DNA of 55,175 bases, taken from assembly GCF_003386095.1 (NCBI RefSeq), contig NZ_QREG01000030.1, forward strand, positions 1 through 55,175. The letters run 5' to 3'. The notes under the pieces are model-generated. The model was given only the letters and a program-made list of their open reading frames with translations. It was not told the DNA's origin and made no database searches. Made by a program: the position numbers and the translations under genes. Numbering within the stretch: the first letter of the stretch is position 1; the number at the start of each line of letters is the position of its first letter. This DNA comes from Marinoscillum furvescens DSM 4134. Its GTDB lineage: Bacteria > Bacteroidota > Bacteroidia > Cytophagales > Cyclobacteriaceae. Below are positions 1-8,571 of this stretch, one piece after another.

Positions 1-357
1 AGGGTGCTCCGGGGGTGGCTCAATTACTTCAGAAACGCAAAGATGCTAAGCAGGCTTAAGCGATTGAGTAGCTGGATACATCGAAGGATAAGATGCTTTC
101 GGCTCAAGCAATGCAAGCGAGCAATAACCATAACGCGATTTCTAGTTAGTCTTGGACTACCGAAATGGCGGAGTGTGCTTCTGGCTGCATCCCACAAGGG
201 ATGGTATAGGAAAGCCGGGAGTCCACAAGCCCATGAAGGAATGAACAAGGCTTGGTTCCAAACGATCGGATTGTTCAATCTAGTTGAACACTACAGTTTA
301 CACTTCAAAGAAACCGCCCAGTACGAGAGTACGCTGGGTGGTGTGAGAGGACAATGA
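1..357 (+). CDS. ltrA: Group II intron-encoded maturase/reverse transcriptase, C-terminal fragment
   Basis: This is the tail of a group II intron-encoded protein; the reading frame is open from base 1, so the reverse transcriptase domain lies outside the window. The visible part is the maturase (domain X/GIIM) region: it begins LRGWLNYF, followed by a basic WIHRRIRCFRLKQCKR segment, both typical of LtrA-like proteins that bind their own intron RNA, help it splice and support retrohoming. The last codons (from about base 311) read into the intron's domain V, as is common for bacterial introns of this kind. Whether the upstream part is intact cannot be judged here. Recognition of the family is firm; activity is unknown. 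Confidence 0.9.
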   Translation, partial: RVLRGWLNYFRNAKMLSRLKRLSSWIHRRIRCFRLKQCKRAITITRFLVSLGLPKWRSVLLAASHKGWYRKAGSPQAHEGMNKAWFQTIGLFNLVEHYSLHFKETAQYESTLGGVRGQ

Positions 358-394
358 GGTTGGATTGATCATCCACCCTCATTTCCTACTCGAT
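313..394 (+). ncRNA. Group II intron RNA, domains V and VI (3' end)
   Basis: Bases 313-342 fold as a domain V hairpin: arms ACCGCCCA and TGGGTGGT, then GTAC/GTAC capped by a GAGA (GNRA) tetraloop, with the diagnostic two-base bulge (GC, 333-334) on the 3' strand. Bases 353-383 fold as domain VI, with arms AATGAGG and CCTCATT around an inner GGAT/ATCC helix. The segment then ends in CTACTCGAT, so the intron-exon junction is placed near 394. The exact last base is inferred from intron-end convention, not proven. Confidence 0.8.
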
Positions 395-451
395 TATAAG
401 AACATCCGCTGAAGAACCTCTCGAAGAGAGTTACCTTGCCTGCTCATCATT

Positions 452-484
452 AAACCCTGGAGGTTTCCAAAACCTCCAAGGTTT
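452..484. repeat. Dispersed palindromic repeat, copy 1
   Basis: A near-perfect inverted repeat: AAACCCTGGAGG on the left, AACCTCCAAGGTTT on the right, around a TTTCCAAA centre. A second copy lies at 1871-1903. It sits just after the group II intron end and is not in a gene. It could form a hairpin in RNA or a cruciform in DNA; no T-tract follows, so a terminator role is unlikely. Confidence 0.7.
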
Positions 485-539
485 CTCTCCGAGCTTGCTA
501 AGTCTGAGGAGGGTTTACCACGCCGAAGGCGGGCCTGCT

Positions 540-800
540 GTAGGCATGGAGTCGAGTCATCCTGAGCCTGTCGAAGGATAAGACTCGACTCATAATTACC
601 GTAAGGTTTTGTCTTATAGTTCGACACGCTCACTATGACAAAACCGCCAAGCTCGCCACGCCGGAGGCATGGGGCTGGGTCATCCTGAGTTGGGGGACGC
701 CTAGTTGCGGACGGCCAGTCGCGGACGGCCAGTCTCGAAGGATAAGACCCAGCCGCAGTTTACGCAGGCATGGTCGAAGGATTAGACTCGACTCCACCGG
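540..800. repeat. REP-like mosaic repeat block (left copies)
   Basis: This non-coding stretch is built from repeated short modules. TCATCCTGAG and TCGAAGGATAAGAC modules occur at 557-590 and again at 679-748. An exact 14-bp unit GCGGACGGCCAGTC stands twice in tandem at 707-720 and 721-734. The same modules recur at 1955-2060 and, inverted, at 54569-54686. The TCATCCTGAG...TCGAAGGA core is a REP-like sequence seen between genes in many bacterial genomes (from memory, not searched). I see no gene between 395 and 929. Confidence 0.7.
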
Positions 801-929
801 AAGCCTTCAGTTGCCTCTACCAACCATTATTAGAAATAAAAATACCAGATTTTGGGGATTGTATGCAATGCGGTATATGCATAGTTTTAGGTGTAAATTT
901 TTATACCATATAACTAATCATTATCAACT

Positions 930-1409
930 ATGAGTACGGAAAATTCGATCTCTACTGAAATTAGACCAGAGGAAATTGAAAAAGTGAAAGCAGCACTCAG
1001 CGAAATACAAAGTACGCTGGCACCGTTTATTGTAGCCCTTAGTGCAGAACAGCGCAAGTCCCTTCCTAAAATGAGCGACGGTACAGAGCCCTTTGTGGAG
1101 AAAGTGCTGGACTATGCCGAGGATTCACCAGAGTTTGTACCTCCTTACCTAAACACTGATGAGCTTAAAAAAGACTTTGCACTCACCCAGCAGCTCATGC
1201 CTGTTTTGCGTACGGTAGAGCAGTTGGCCAGCAACCTTAGCGACACCACCATGCTGGCTGGCTCAGAAGCGTATGTTACGGCATTGAGCTATTACAACAG
1301 CGTGAAAATGGCTTCCAAAATGAACATTCCTGGAGCTAAAACCATCCATGAAGATCTGAAGCGACGTTTTGCGAAGCGCTCCAATGGAGCCGCTGTAGCC
1401 TCCGAGTAG
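930..1409 (+). CDS. Hypothetical 159-aa helical protein
   Basis: I do not recognise this protein. It has no signal peptide or membrane segment, is mostly predicted helical and looks cytoplasmic. The middle contains an acidic stretch (EDSPEFVPPYLNTDELKKDF), a leucine-rich helix, and a basic segment (KRRFAKRS) before the end GAAVASE. The start at 930 follows an AT-rich leader, and a good intrinsic terminator follows at 1444, so it appears to be a stand-alone transcription unit. Codon use looks like that of the core genes rather than of the AT-rich module downstream. Its setting, between intron remains and repeats, is accessory. The last 15 bases of the gene occur again at 2102-2116. Confidence 0.75.
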   Translation: MSTENSISTEIRPEEIEKVKAALSEIQSTLAPFIVALSAEQRKSLPKMSDGTEPFVEKVLDYAEDSPEFVPPYLNTDELKKDFALTQQLMPVLRTVEQLASNLSDTTMLAGSEAYVTALSYYNSVKMASKMNIPGAKTIHEDLKRRFAKRSNGAAVASE

Positions 1410-1443
1410 GTCAGGGCCATTGCCCACAGCGATCAGTTATTAT

Positions 1444-1494
1444 AAGCGAGCATCTTTTGTCCATTGGATGGGCATTGGGTGTTCGCTTTTTTTG
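1444..1494 (+). terminator. Intrinsic terminator after the 159-aa gene
   Basis: Arms AAGCGAGCA (1444-1452) and TGTTCGCTT (1480-1488) pair over nine positions with one G-T pair and continue into a T-run. The loop holds a further small hairpin (GTCCA/TGGGC). It lies 35 bases after the stop codon. Confidence 0.8.
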
Positions 1495-1559
1495 TGTTGG
1501 TGGGTAGCTCGTGATACTCACCTCTAAGCCTCAGCCGAGCACCTCAGAGCTCCGCCGGT

Positions 1560-1800
1560 GCACATATGAAGTGGGAGGGGGCACCTTGGAGGTGCATCGT
1601 TGCATGTTTGAGCTTCGAGCTTGCACCTTTTTGCTGCATCGTTGCGTCTTTTAGGTGCAAGCGCGAGGAAATGAAGTGGGAGGGGGTACCTCCAATCCTC
1701 AGCGTTGCACCTTTGAAGTGCCTACCCCCACTTCCGAAGTACCCACCCCCACCTCTGAAGTGGGTACCCCCACTTGTGAAGTGGGGTAGCTGGTACGATA
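1560..1800. repeat. Degenerate ~21-bp tandem array with internal dyads
   Basis: The stretch is a run of imperfect units of about 21 bases. Each carries a small palindrome such as CACTTCCGAAGT, CACCTCTGAAGTG, CACTTGTGAAGTG or CACCTTGGAGGTGC. The right half (1700-1795) keeps the period best; the left half is more diverged. Open frames on both strands here (heptads such as PTSEVGV) arise from the 21-base period and are not believable genes. Together with the flanking repeats it fills the gap 1495-2277, which holds no convincing intact gene. Confidence 0.7.
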
Positions 1801-1870
1801 GAAGGCCATTGAAAGCAATGCACTGTACAGCATAGCTACTCCTTTCCATAAATCTTTACCGCAAAGCAAT

Positions 1871-1903
1871 AAACCTTGGAGGTTTCCAAAACCTCCAAGG
1901 TTT
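1871..1903. repeat. Dispersed palindromic repeat, copy 2
   Basis: Arms AAACCTTGGAGG and CCTCCAAGGTTT form a complete inverted repeat around GTTTCCAAAA. It differs by one base from the copy at 452-484 and is the more perfect of the two. It lies between the 21-bp array and the next REP-like block. Confidence 0.75.
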
Positions 1904-1954
1904 CTTCTAAGCAAAATAGGAATGCGGATGCCCTGCCCGAGGCATGGAGTTGGG

Positions 1955-2060
1955 GTCATCCTGAGTTGGGGGACGCCCAGTCTCGAAGGATAAGGTCCCC
2001 AGCTCCCTTCTTGGTTTTGCCTTACAATTCGAGGCTAGCCGACCGCCATGCCCGCCACGC
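1955..2060. repeat. REP-like mosaic repeat block (third copy)
   Basis: GTCATCCTGAGTTGGGGGACGCC matches 679-701 module for module, then runs straight into AGTCTCGAAGGATAAG without the tandem 14-mers found at 707-734. The following part (CTTGGTTTTGCCTTACAATTCG, then a GCTAGCCGACCGCC-like end) matches the reverse complement of 54575-54620. The copies therefore differ by gain or loss of short units. Confidence 0.65.
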
Positions 2061-2116
2061 CGGAGGAGCGGCCTCAGCTGCTCAAGTCGCTGGGGATCGT
2101 GGTAGCCTCCGAGTAG
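2048..2116 (+). pseudogene. Possible 3'-end gene remnant ending VVASE-stop
   Basis: A 22-codon open frame (MPATPEERPQLLKSLGIVVASE) ends in the same 15 bases, GTAGCCTCCGAGTAG, as the 159-aa gene (1395-1409), in the same frame and with the same stop codon. It is followed by its own terminator at 2142. This suggests the tail of a lost paralogue or of a shorter duplication. The N-terminal part overlaps a repeat block, so it could also be chance. Only the 15-base identity and the terminator are directly seen. Confidence 0.35.
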
Positions 2117-2141
2117 TCGCCTGCCTGGAAGCTATGAATCA

Positions 2142-2171
2142 AAAAAAAGGATCGTAAGGATCCTTTTTTTG
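2142..2171. terminator. Intrinsic terminator, usable on both strands
   Basis: A-run, GGATC (149-153 of the 2000s), loop GTAAG, GATCC, then a T-run: the A- and T-runs also pair, giving a long stem. Either strand has a U-tract after the stem. It closes the accessory repeat zone before the nuclease-NTPase gene. Confidence 0.8.
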
Positions 2172-2277
2172 TTGGGGGTGGTAGTGAAAAATTGAAGGTA
2201 ATTTGTGGTTTTAAAAATCAGAGTGCTTTAGTTAAATTGGGTTATAAGTAAATAATTTTTATTGCTCTCTCGAATAA

Positions 2278-5200
2278 ATGAAAATCAAGAAAGTTGAAAA
2301 TACCCAAGTAGGGCCTTCTCGCGCTGGTGATGTCTTCCATTACAGATGGGCTGCAAGGCGTTGCTTGAAGTTGATACAACCAAATTCCAATTTAGAGTCA
2401 ATTCTCATTGAAAAGTCTAAAGAACTGGGATTACCAGGTGAACTTGTAATAGACGTTTCGGAATATTATCAAGATGCAGAGACAAAAAAAAAGAGACTAG
2501 AATACTATCAACTGAAGCACACATCCAAGCCAAACCCTAAACCGTTTACTTTTAGCCGATTGCAGCATACGATTGTTCAGTTTGCCAAAAGATACTCTCA
2601 ACTCGTACGCGATGACTTTTCAAACGAGGTTACCTACACAATAATAACAAATAGGAAAATAGATGATACTCTAAAACAGAACATTGATTCAATAGCTAAT
2701 GAAACATTAGAACGAAGCAATAAATTTTATAAAAACATAAAAGATTGTACAAACCTTGATCATGATCAATTATCTCAATTTTGCGGCTTTTTAAGGTTTA
2801 ATGATAGCGAGGGTAGCTACTTAGAACAAGAAGAGCATTTAAGGATTGAAATGTCAAGGTTGCAACCTGGGTTCGTAGAAATAGCTCAGGTTGATAGTTT
2901 AGTATCTTTGGTTCAAAAAAAAGTTCTTCCAAATTCTAATGGAGAAATATTAAAAGAGGAGGTGTTAAAAATTTTTGGAGCCTCGGAGGATCAATTATTT
3001 CCCGCGAAACCAGAATTCGAGAATATCGATAACATAACCTATAGGAAGCAGTACTCAAATCTTCTTGACGTAATAAACAGCGAAAACCAGCCAATAGTAA
3101 TACAGGCCGAAGGGGGTGTAGGCAAATCAGTTTTCAGTCAATATGTTGTAAAAGGACTACCAGAGGATTCGTTTGGAGTCGCTTATGATTGTTTTGGCTC
3201 CGGTAAATATCGTAGTAGAAGTAAACCAAGACATAGGCATAGGGATGCATTAGTGCAAATAGCAAACGAGTTAGCTGCTCAGGGTTTTTGTAATCCTATA
3301 ATACCTAAGGATTCTACTTTAAATAGTGATATCATTAGCGATTTCCTTAAACGAATTGATAGGTCAATTAAATGTCTTAAGAAGATATCTAAATCAGCTA
3401 AGCTTTACATTTTGATTGATGCTGCCGATAATGCGGAAATGGCGGCTAAAGAAGTTGGCGAATCATGTTTTGCTCATGAGTTATTATGCGAGGATATCCC
3501 GCTTGATTGTAAACTAGTTTATTTGTGCAGGCCTGGAGAGAGAACTCAATTGTTGAAGCCATCAGGCTCCACTAAAATATTGAAAATTAGTGGCTTTACT
3601 AGAGAGGAAACATTTGAGAACCTTAAAAAATATTTCCAAGAAGTTAATGAAAATCAAGCACTTGAATTTCATCGCCTAACTAGTGGAAACCCTAGGGTAC
3701 AAATGAATGCAATTACAGCAGGTCACGCTAATATTAATGAACTTCTAGAGTATTTGGGCCCTTATGGAACATCCGTTGAACAACAAATAGAAGATCAGTT
3801 AAATGCAGCAGTCAATAAAATCAAAGACAACCTAACTTCTGACTATCAAACCAGTGTAGATAGAATTTGTAAAGGGTTAGCGAGTTTACCACCAAATATT
3901 CCATTGGAAGTTTTAGCAAATGCATCAGAAGTAAGCATTGAAGACGTAAAGAGCTTTATGATAGATATTGGCCGCTCACTTTGGATGCGTGATTCGACCT
4001 CTGTCCACTTTAGAGATGAGCCGACAGAAACATGGTTTAGAAATACTTTTTTAAGCTCGGAGGAGGATTTTCGTAGTTATGTTAAAGTTTTAGAGCCACT
4101 TGCAAGTGATTATACCTATGTAGCAGAAATACTCCCTCAAATCTATCTCCAGGCAGGGCAATATGATGATTTAATAGAGATTGCCTTATCTGATAAGCTA
4201 TTGCCGGACAGTAACCCTTTAGATAAAAGGAATGTACTTGTTTATCGTTTGCAATTCGCATTTAAGGCTGCTCTAAGATCGGCCAAATACAAAGATGCTA
4301 TTCAACTTGCATTAAGAGCGGGAGAGGAAGTTGCAGGTGATCATAGACAGCAAAGCCTATTTCAGAATAATATTGATTTACTTCCCAAATTACAGTCCGA
4401 TTTAAAAGTACAAGAAATAGCTTTTAAGAAGATTCTAAGAAGCAGTTGGGAGGGTTCTGAGAACGTTTATACCGCCTCTCTACTTAGTGAAATTAAAGAT
4501 TTCAAAGGGGAGGCTCAAAGCTACTTGAGGTCAGCCATGAACTGGCTGCATGTCTATTTTGAAGATTCTAAGAAAGAGAAAGATAAATATCGAAGAAACG
4601 GGGTTAGTCATGAGGATATTCTGGAAATGGCTTATGCTTTTCTTAATCTTAATGGTGCGAAATCATGCTTGAAATTTCTCAATAGCATAAAGCCTAAAGA
4701 GTTCATATTTCAGGTAGTAAGGCAGCTTGTTGAAAGATTAATTGATGCAGATAGATTTGATGAAATAGATCAAATTCTTAAGAACGCAGTGGAAAATAAA
4801 TTTTATGTTGTTGCCATCGTAAGTGAATTGGCTAGAGTGGGGAGGTTTGCAGAAGCTGATGACATTGAAAAGTGCCTACAAATGCTTGCTAACTCAAAAA
4901 AACGAATTAAAAAACCCAAAGACCCTTTTCATGATAATCTTACCCCTTCTATAGTAGCGTTCTTAGAGGTATGTTTACACCGAGGGATGAAGGATAGCTT
5001 AATTGCAAGAACGCTTGATTACTACGTGCCAAAAATTGCATCTCAGGGAGCCGGTTTAAGATACGAATCAAAAGAACGTATTATTTTTCTAAAAGCTCTT
5101 TCTATTAGATGTGTACTGTCAAAAGTTTCAGACATTAACCTAGATGACCTCATGCCTAGGGTCTATACATCTGAGGATAAAAAGAGAAATTATACAGATG

Positions 5201-8200
5201 ATATTAAAGAATTCAAAGAAGTAATAGGTGGTTTGTATCCATGGTATTTGTTGAGAGCACAATTGATTTCGGGCGACATTGGTAATCTTGCTGAAAAGGC
5301 AAATCAAGCTAATGAAGATTCGAAGAGTGCCTATAGTGGTAGGTATCGATCGTATGATTTTCTACATAATGAGATTGCGTCCGTAACATATTCTATTCTG
5401 GTAAATTCTAATAAGCATAAGCCAGAAGTGATTCTGCAATACTTCACAGTTTTTTTAAAGGAGAATTCTTCTTTTACGATACACCAACGAATAGATTTAT
5501 TACGAACTGGTAATAGAGTAAGCCATCTGAATGGTGTACTGCCCGAAATTGAAAGTTCAACTTACGAATTGATAAAAGGACTAACAGATGCTGGACCAGA
5601 AGAGATTGCCGATAGCTACATTTCGTTGGCACGAGCAGTGCTTTCAAGTTCAAAGCATGATGCAGCTGTCTATTTTGAAGATGCAATAGATATCGTTTCT
5701 AAATTCGGAGATGAAATTGTCGAGCGTTGGGAAGCTGTTCAATCGTTGGGAGAAAGGTCTGCTCCCCAGGCGTCAGATGAATTGGCATACAGGTTTATTC
5801 GCTGCGTCGAATTAGTAGGAGAGTATGTCCATAGAGAAAAGCACTGGGATCGATCCCGAGCAATAGTAACTTGCACTAAGATGTCTCCCCAAATTGGAAT
5901 ATCCGCTTTAAGCCGTTGGCGTGATAGAGAGATCGGAAGATTTGAGTATCATTTGGAGGATATATTGAGCTGGCTTGTAAAATCAAAAGTGATTAACCCG
6001 ACAGTAGGATGGTCGATGGCTCGCCTCTTTTCAAGCCATCATTTGATAGATTTCTTGTCTAATTGTCTGAATAATGAATCTTCTCATAAATCAAGAATTA
6101 ACATTTTCAATGATGCATACTATTTGGTAAGGAAACAAGGAGCTGATTCAGAATATTGGGTAAAAATGAAGTCTATTGCCAATGAATTTCAGATTAGTAA
6201 TGAAGAGTTGGATAAGGTATTGAATTTTTATAAATCTCAGACCAAAAGGGAAAAACCCATAAAAAAAATACAGCAAAAGAATACTAATACTAAACTTGAT
6301 TCGAAAAAATGGGAACGTATTTTCCACAACGTGGAAATTTTAGATCCCGAAGGATTTGCCACTTTAATTGAGAGATATTCAGGTGAGTTTGATAAGGATG
6401 ATAGCTTCGGTTTCTGTAGATCAGGTTATTTATTCAATGAAGTATTAAATCGAATCAAGGCTGATGAACTATACAAGTTTATTGATTTGCTCTCAAGCAC
6501 GGAAAACGTGAGTCACTATGATTTTCAAAAAGTTTTGGGTTCAATACCTGATCATTGGAGAAACAAAGTAAGTTTCAAGAAGAAATGGCCAAAAATTATC
6601 AATGAATTTGGTGTCAAGTACGCATATGACTTGATCAATGATTACTCGTACAGATCAGCTGTCAGGGAACTAGAAGTTGATGATGATCTGGCCAAAGAGT
6701 TGAGGAAGGGTATTTTTCAAGGGTTATCTCAAGGTCAAGAGTTCACAAACGCAAGCATACTATTTAATTTTGTAAGACATGCATCATCATTCATAGATAC
6801 CAGTCAAGCTAGTGAATTGACAGATTACGCCTTGTCAAGATTTGAGTTGCATATTGAAGATGATTTTGGAGATGGTTCGTGGAATGAATGGCTCTTTGTA
6901 TCAAATGATGAAAACAGAAATATTGCAGGATTTATCTGGTCTGCACTTGGTTCACCACACTCTGAAACTCGTTGGAAAGCTTGCCATACAGTGAAGAAAC
7001 TAGCTGACTTTAGTTGCACCAAGGTTTTAAATTCATTGATCGAATGGATGGAACATGACCAAGTTGATGCCTTCGGAAGTAACAAATTTCCATTCTATAA
7101 TTTGCATGCAAGACAATATTTACTCCTTGCACTGTGTAGAGTTTCGATAGATAATCCAGAAATATTAGTCGATTATAAGGAAAAATTTCAGAAGTACTCT
7201 CAAATGGAGCCTCACGTATTAATCCAAAAGTTTGCATCTGAAACTGCTTTGAACATCGAAAAAGCCATTCCTGGAACTTATAGTAGCGGAGAGACCTTCA
7301 GCTTTGAAGGTGTTGGCAGGAGTAAGTGTAAAGCTAGGAATGAGGAATATGGATATCGAATAGATAGTTACTTGCATCAAAGTGGTGAGGTCGATACTGG
7401 CATAGATCATCATTTTGGCTGGGACTTTGATCAATATTGGTATAAGCCTCTTGGTGAAGTTTTTGGGGTTCCTAGTAAACAAGTTCAAGAATTATGTGCA
7501 AATGTGATTGTTAAAGAATGGTCACATGAGACAAAATCAGGATATAATAATGATCCCCGTGTTGGTTTGTGGAATCGGGATAATGATAGGAAAACATGGC
7601 ATGACCATGGTAGATATCCAAAAACTGACAATTGGGATTTTTATCTCTCTTATCATTCAATGCTTGTTGTAGCAGCAAAGCTCGTTGAAAACATGCCTGT
7701 TGTCTCATCCAGAGACTATTTAGATGAGGAAGATGCTTGGGATTATTGGCTGTCTCGTCATTGCCTGACAAGGATTGATGGTAAATGGTTATCAGATAGT
7801 AGAGGTGAACTCCCATTGCAACGGCCCGATTGGATTTCTAAAGAAAGTAAAAAAGATGAACTGTGGAGAGTAGATATTCAGGAGCTAGATTATTTAAAAA
7901 GCATAAAAGTCCAACGTGAAGAAGAAATGTGGCTTAATATTAAGGGAGGTTGGACTGAAAGGCATAACTCAAGATATGAAACCTATTCAGTTTCATCTTC
8001 CTTGGTTTCAAAAGCCACTTCAGTTGCTTTGATGAGAGCACTTACAACAACAAGTGATTATCGCGATTACAAATTGCCAGATTATGAAGAGAGAAGTGTG
8101 GAAATTGATTCGGGTATATTTAAACTTCGTGGATTTATTTTGGATGCATATGAGTCCAAGGGGATCGATAAATTAGACCCTTATTCGGGAAGTATAAGCT

Positions 8201-8571
8201 ATCCACCATTTTCTTTTGGAGAGCCTTTTAATAAATTGTTAAATATTACACCAGATGTTGAGGGACAAAAATGGTTTTCTCATGATGGACAAATTGTCCT
8301 TGAATGTGATATTTGGAGTAGCGAGCGGCAGGATTACGATAAAGAACCTGAACAATCTGGTATTCGGATAAGTGCGTCATTAGAATTACTCAAAAGACTC
8401 TGTAAAGTCTATGATAGCCACATGATTATTGATATCAATATAAGTCGAGATATAGAATATAACTACAGATCAGACAAAGAAGAATACCAGTATTTAACTC
8501 ATCATAAAATCTACTTATTTACACCAGATGGAAGGCTTAGAAGCATCTCAAAAAATTATAGACTTAGGTAA
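2278..8571 (+). CDS. Giant nuclease-NTPase protein, probable anti-phage STAND-type effector
   Basis: A 2097-aa protein with no signal peptide. Residues about 14-95 look like a PD-(D/E)xK nuclease of the Cap4/DUF4297 or Mrr kind: an AGDVFHYRWAARRCL opening, an acidic residue at D59 and a Q78-L79-K80 motif (YYQLKHTS). A P-loop NTPase follows: Walker A EGGVGKS at 278-284 and Walker B LYILIDAADNA at 376-386 (D381, D384), then a CRPGER segment that may be the sensor arginine region. The remaining ~1500 residues are largely helical and repeat-like, ending in a Trp-rich C-terminal part. This order (nuclease, STAND NTPase, long sensor) is that of Avs-type defence proteins, in which target binding drives assembly and nuclease activation. 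Here that role is inferred. The gene is AT-richer than its neighbours and overlaps the next gene by 44 bases. Exact family not named. Confidence 0.8.
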   Translation: MKIKKVENTQVGPSRAGDVFHYRWAARRCLKLIQPNSNLESILIEKSKELGLPGELVIDVSEYYQDAETKKKRLEYYQLKHTSKPNPKPFTFSRLQHTIVQFAKRYSQLVRDDFSNEVTYTIITNRKIDDTLKQNIDSIANETLERSNKFYKNIKDCTNLDHDQLSQFCGFLRFNDSEGSYLEQEEHLRIEMSRLQPGFVEIAQVDSLVSLVQKKVLPNSNGEILKEEVLKIFGASEDQLFPAKPEFENIDNITYRKQYSNLLDVINSENQPIVIQAEGGVGKSVFSQYVVKGLPEDSFGVAYDCFGSGKYRSRSKPRHRHRDALVQIANELAAQGFCNPIIPKDSTLNSDIISDFLKRIDRSIKCLKKISKSAKLYILIDAADNAEMAAKEVGESCFAHELLCEDIPLDCKLVYLCRPGERTQLLKPSGSTKILKISGFTREETFENLKKYFQEVNENQALEFHRLTSGNPRVQMNAITAGHANINELLEYLGPYGTSVEQQIEDQLNAAVNKIKDNLTSDYQTSVDRICKGLASLPPNIPLEVLANASEVSIEDVKSFMIDIGRSLWMRDSTSVHFRDEPTETWFRNTFLSSEEDFRSYVKVLEPLASDYTYVAEILPQIYLQAGQYDDLIEIALSDKLLPDSNPLDKRNVLVYRLQFAFKAALRSAKYKDAIQLALRAGEEVAGDHRQQSLFQNNIDLLPKLQSDLKVQEIAFKKILRSSWEGSENVYTASLLSEIKDFKGEAQSYLRSAMNWLHVYFEDSKKEKDKYRRNGVSHEDILEMAYAFLNLNGAKSCLKFLNSIKPKEFIFQVVRQLVERLIDADRFDEIDQILKNAVENKFYVVAIVSELARVGRFAEADDIEKCLQMLANSKKRIKKPKDPFHDNLTPSIVAFLEVCLHRGMKDSLIARTLDYYVPKIASQGAGLRYESKERIIFLKALSIRCVLSKVSDINLDDLMPRVYTSEDKKRNYTDDIKEFKEVIGGLYPWYLLRAQLISGDIGNLAEKANQANEDSKSAYSGRYRSYDFLHNEIASVTYSILVNSNKHKPEVILQYFTVFLKENSSFTIHQRIDLLRTGNRVSHLNGVLPEIESSTYELIKGLTDAGPEEIADSYISLARAVLSSSKHDAAVYFEDAIDIVSKFGDEIVERWEAVQSLGERSAPQASDELAYRFIRCVELVGEYVHREKHWDRSRAIVTCTKMSPQIGISALSRWRDREIGRFEYHLEDILSWLVKSKVINPTVGWSMARLFSSHHLIDFLSNCLNNESSHKSRINIFNDAYYLVRKQGADSEYWVKMKSIANEFQISNEELDKVLNFYKSQTKREKPIKKIQQKNTNTKLDSKKWERIFHNVEILDPEGFATLIERYSGEFDKDDSFGFCRSGYLFNEVLNRIKADELYKFIDLLSSTENVSHYDFQKVLGSIPDHWRNKVSFKKKWPKIINEFGVKYAYDLINDYSYRSAVRELEVDDDLAKELRKGIFQGLSQGQEFTNASILFNFVRHASSFIDTSQASELTDYALSRFELHIEDDFGDGSWNEWLFVSNDENRNIAGFIWSALGSPHSETRWKACHTVKKLADFSCTKVLNSLIEWMEHDQVDAFGSNKFPFYNLHARQYLLLALCRVSIDNPEILVDYKEKFQKYSQMEPHVLIQKFASETALNIEKAIPGTYSSGETFSFEGVGRSKCKARNEEYGYRIDSYLHQSGEVDTGIDHHFGWDFDQYWYKPLGEVFGVPSKQVQELCANVIVKEWSHETKSGYNNDPRVGLWNRDNDRKTWHDHGRYPKTDNWDFYLSYHSMLVVAAKLVENMPVVSSRDYLDEEDAWDYWLSRHCLTRIDGKWLSDSRGELPLQRPDWISKESKKDELWRVDIQELDYLKSIKVQREEEMWLNIKGGWTERHNSRYETYSVSSSLVSKATSVALMRALTTTSDYRDYKLPDYEERSVEIDSGIFKLRGFILDAYESKGIDKLDPYSGSISYPPFSFGEPFNKLLNITPDVEGQKWFSHDGQIVLECDIWSSERQDYDKEPEQSGIRISASLELLKRLCKVYDSHMIIDINISRDIEYNYRSDKEEYQYLTHHKIYLFTPDGRLRSISKNYRLR

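Noticed and set aside
1680-1795. GTGGG motifs in the 21-bp array as further MraZ boxes
   Set aside because: Their spacing is 21 bases with internal dyads, not the 10-base direct repeats of the mraZ region, and no promoter follows.
1544-1959. Open frames on both strands over the 21-bp array (e.g. PTSEVGV heptads)
   Set aside because: They follow from a 21-base (seven-codon) repeat period, have no start context, and are open on both strands at once.
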